A DNA stretch of 20,298 nt from JBHJGM01 sp964405825. Lineage in GTDB: Bacteria; Verrucomicrobiota; Verrucomicrobiia; Opitutales; JBHJGM01. A program made the position numbers and the translations under genes. The DNA is taken from NCBI GenBank assembly GCA_964405825.1, contig CAYOPI010000058.1:1-20298 (forward strand), given 5' to 3'. Under the pieces are notes generated by a model. The model worked only from the letters and a program-made list of their open reading frames with translations. It was not told where the DNA came from and made no database searches. Every line of letters starts with the position of its first letter. Position 1 is the first letter of the stretch. Below, piece by piece: positions 18,793 to 20,298 of the stretch.

Positions 18793-20115
18793 TCAGTCGG
18801 CGTCGTTGGGGCCGTCGAAGACGCCGGCCGGACGATGGCCGTTGAGGGCAAACGGTTGCATGGGGCCGACCAGGCGCTGGGGCAGACGCCCTTCGATGTA
18901 GACGCCGTCTTCGGTGGGCTTCTCAAACTGCACGGCACCTGCCTGATGCAGTCGGCTGACCAGGTCGTAGCGATCGTGTGGAATGAGCAGGGCGGTGGCC
19001 TGCAGGCTCTCGCGCAGGATTTGATCGAGGGCGTCGCGGAGGGTGTCCAGCCCCTCGCCGGAGTGGGCGCTGACCGCGCAGGCCTCCGGGTGGACGGCCC
19101 GCAGCAGTTCCAGGCGATGCGGGTCGTCGAGGACGTCGACCTTGTTCAGGGCGAGCAGGGTGGGGCGTTCGGCCGCACCCAGTTCAGCCAGCACGTCGGC
19201 GGTGGTCTTCAGGTGGGCCTCGGCCTCGGGGTTGGAAACGTCGACAACGTGTATCAGGAAATCCGCGACAAGGGCCTCTTCGAGGGTGGCCTTGAAGGCA
19301 TCGACCAGGTGGTGCGGCAGGTTGCGGACGAACCCCACCGTGTCGGTCAGCACGATGGCCTGGCCCGAGGGCAGCTCGGCCTTGCGCGAGGTTGGATCGA
19401 GGGTGGCGAAGAGTTTGTCCTCGGCCTGCACGGTGGCACCGGTCAGCGCGTTGAGCAGCGAGGACTTTCCGGCGTTGGTGTACCCGACCAGGGCGGCCGT
19501 GGGCACGGGAACGCGCAGGCGTTTCTGCCGCTGGACCGAGCGATGCTGGCGGACGATCTCCAACTCGCGCTTCAGGCGGGCAATGCGGTCGCGCATCATC
19601 CGCCGGTCGAGCTGAATCTGCTTTTCGCCCTCGCCGCGCTGGGTCACGCCGCCGCCACGCTGCCGTGAAAGGTGACTCCAGGCCCCGCGCAGACGCGGCA
19701 GGGCGTACTCAAGCCGGGCCAGTTCGACCTGCAGGACCGCCTCACGCGTCTGGGCGCGGTCGCCAAAGATATCCAGGATGACCTCCTGGCGATCGATCAC
19801 GGTGACGCCGCTGGCCTTCTCCCAGTTGCGCTGCTGGGCCGGGGTCAGCTCGAAGTCAAAGACCAGGCAATCGGCCTCCAGGCTGCGGGCCTGCAGGAGA
19901 ACCTCCTCGGCCTTGCCGCTGCCCAGAAAGAAACGCGGGCTGGGCTCGCGAACGCGCGCCAGAACCTGGCCGACAACGCCGATGTGCAGGTTGGTGACCA
20001 GCTCGGCGAGTTCGTCCAGGAGGCTCTGCGGCTCGCCCGGGGCGGACTGTCGCGTTTCGACACCGACCAGCAGGGCGCGTTCGACCCGGGGTTGCAGGTC
20101 GGCGGTCTCGAGCAT
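18793..20115 (-). CDS. hflX: Ribosome-associated GTPase HflX
   Basis: A 440-residue cytosolic GTPase that binds the large ribosomal subunit and, in studied bacteria, splits stalled or stressed ribosomes. The N-terminal HflX domain spans about residues 12-160, with the family mark GGGVTQRGEGE at 154-164. A helical linker leads to the G domain: G1 GYTNAGKSS at 211-219, G3 DTVGF at 258-262, G4 NKVD at 324-327 and a G5-like SAHSGEG near 350. A C-terminal domain of about 70 residues includes LIPHDRYDLVSRLHQAG. All GTP-binding motifs are intact and the length is normal. Start ATG 20115 has no strong Shine-Dalgarno; an AAGAG-like stretch lies about 8 bases upstream. No hfq or miaA neighbour is present, unlike the enterobacterial locus. 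Confidence 0.97.
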   Translation of the reverse strand: MLETADLQPRVERALLVGVETRQSAPGEPQSLLDELAELVTNLHIGVVGQVLARVREPSPRFFLGSGKAEEVLLQARSLEADCLVFDFELTPAQQRNWEKASGVTVIDRQEVILDIFGDRAQTREAVLQVELARLEYALPRLRGAWSHLSRQRGGGVTQRGEGEKQIQLDRRMMRDRIARLKRELEIVRQHRSVQRQKRLRVPVPTAALVGYTNAGKSSLLNALTGATVQAEDKLFATLDPTSRKAELPSGQAIVLTDTVGFVRNLPHHLVDAFKATLEEALVADFLIHVVDVSNPEAEAHLKTTADVLAELGAAERPTLLALNKVDVLDDPHRLELLRAVHPEACAVSAHSGEGLDTLRDALDQILRESLQATALLIPHDRYDLVSRLHQAGAVQFEKPTEDGVYIEGRLPQRLVGPMQPFALNGHRPAGVFDGPNDAD

Positions 20116-20180
20116 GCCCGGACTCTTTTTCTTGTGGCTGGAGCTGATGATGTTGCCTTGGACGAGTTTCTGAACAGGCC

Positions 20181-20209
20181 ACCTTATCCCGGAGGGCAGG
20201 GGAGGTCAA
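20181..20209 (-). promoter_or_regulatory. Possible sigma-70-type promoter of hflX
   Basis: Read on the minus strand: TTGACC (20209-20204, five of six consensus bases), a 17-base spacer, then TAAGGT (20186-20181, three of six). A shifted -10, GATAAG, matches four of six but leaves a 15-base spacer. Transcription would begin about 60 bases before the hflX ATG. The -35 is good and the -10 is weak. Confidence 0.35.
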
Positions 20210-20247
20210 AGCCGCAGTCGGGCCCCGTGATCGCCGCAGACAAATGA

Positions 20248-20271
20248 GCCCCCGCCACGAATGGCGGGGGC
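20248..20271 (-). terminator. Strong hairpin, probable terminator of a gene beyond the right edge
   Basis: A perfect 9-pair stem, GCCCCCGCC at 20248-20256 with GGCGGGGGC at 20263-20271, around a six-base loop. On the minus strand it is followed by TCATTTGTC, a poor U-tract. On the plus strand no T-run follows either. The likeliest role is ending a minus-strand gene that lies to the right, before the hflX promoter. The strand is uncertain. Confidence 0.5.
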
Positions 20272-20298
20272 CCGGTATACTTCCTGACTTATGACGCT

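Noticed and set aside
18628..19668. 346-codon plus-strand open frame over hflX
   Set aside because: It lies antisense to intact HflX G-motifs and has no recognisable domain.
20276..20298. TATACT -10-like box followed by ATG at 20291, suggesting a leaderless rightward gene
   Set aside because: No -35 fits (that position is inside the hairpin) and only eight bases of the possible gene are in the window.

Overview
The window is GC-rich bacterial chromosome with housekeeping genes next to lineage-type accessory genes. No insertion sequence, phage gene, tRNA, rRNA or CRISPR array was seen. Three things suggest a member of the Verrucomicrobiota (perhaps an Opitutia-type marine or soil lineage) or a close PVC relative: an exported protein with two SHD1-like domains, a very large modular DUF1800 protein paired with a Tat-exported DUF1501 protein, and a large DUF748/AsmA-like protein. 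This placement rests on family habits, not on a marker gene.

Layout from left to right. (1) 1-2681, minus: carB, cut by the left edge. (2) 2881-4464, plus: exported SHD1-like protein, divergent from carB. (3) 4593-5765, minus: PilC/GspF-family inner-membrane protein, followed by a clear intrinsic terminator at 4495-4531. (4) 6008-7379, plus: purU followed by a GNAT acetyltransferase. (5) 7386-10910, minus: 1174-residue DUF748/AsmA-like envelope protein, convergent with the GNAT gene. (6) 11041-11952, minus: 2-oxoglutarate/Fe(II) oxygenase of the isopenicillin N synthase type. (7) 12130-17086, plus: DUF1800 and DUF1501 genes, a two-gene export unit divergent from the oxygenase. (8) 17102-18520, minus: MFS transporter with two palindromes just upstream of its start. 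(9) 18793-20115, minus: hflX, with a possible promoter and an upstream hairpin near the right edge.

Functionally, carB feeds arginine and pyrimidine synthesis, purU controls the formyl-tetrahydrofolate/formate balance, and HflX is a ribosome-associated GTPase. The most interesting part is the DUF1800/DUF1501 pair. The DUF1800 protein reads as Big-like domain, then Ig-like plus CBM-like module (twice), then Ig-like, then DUF1800. It looks Sec-exported, while its partner has a twin-arginine motif and an alkaline-phosphatase-like fold. Together they look like an uncharacterised extracytoplasmic system that may act on or attach to a polysaccharide.

Several starts lack a visible Shine-Dalgarno sequence, and three are tandem in-frame codons (GTG-ATG or TTG-ATG), so start positions are less certain than stops. 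The very long antisense ORFs over carB, the DUF748 gene, the MFS gene and hflX are by-products of high-GC codon use and were not annotated.
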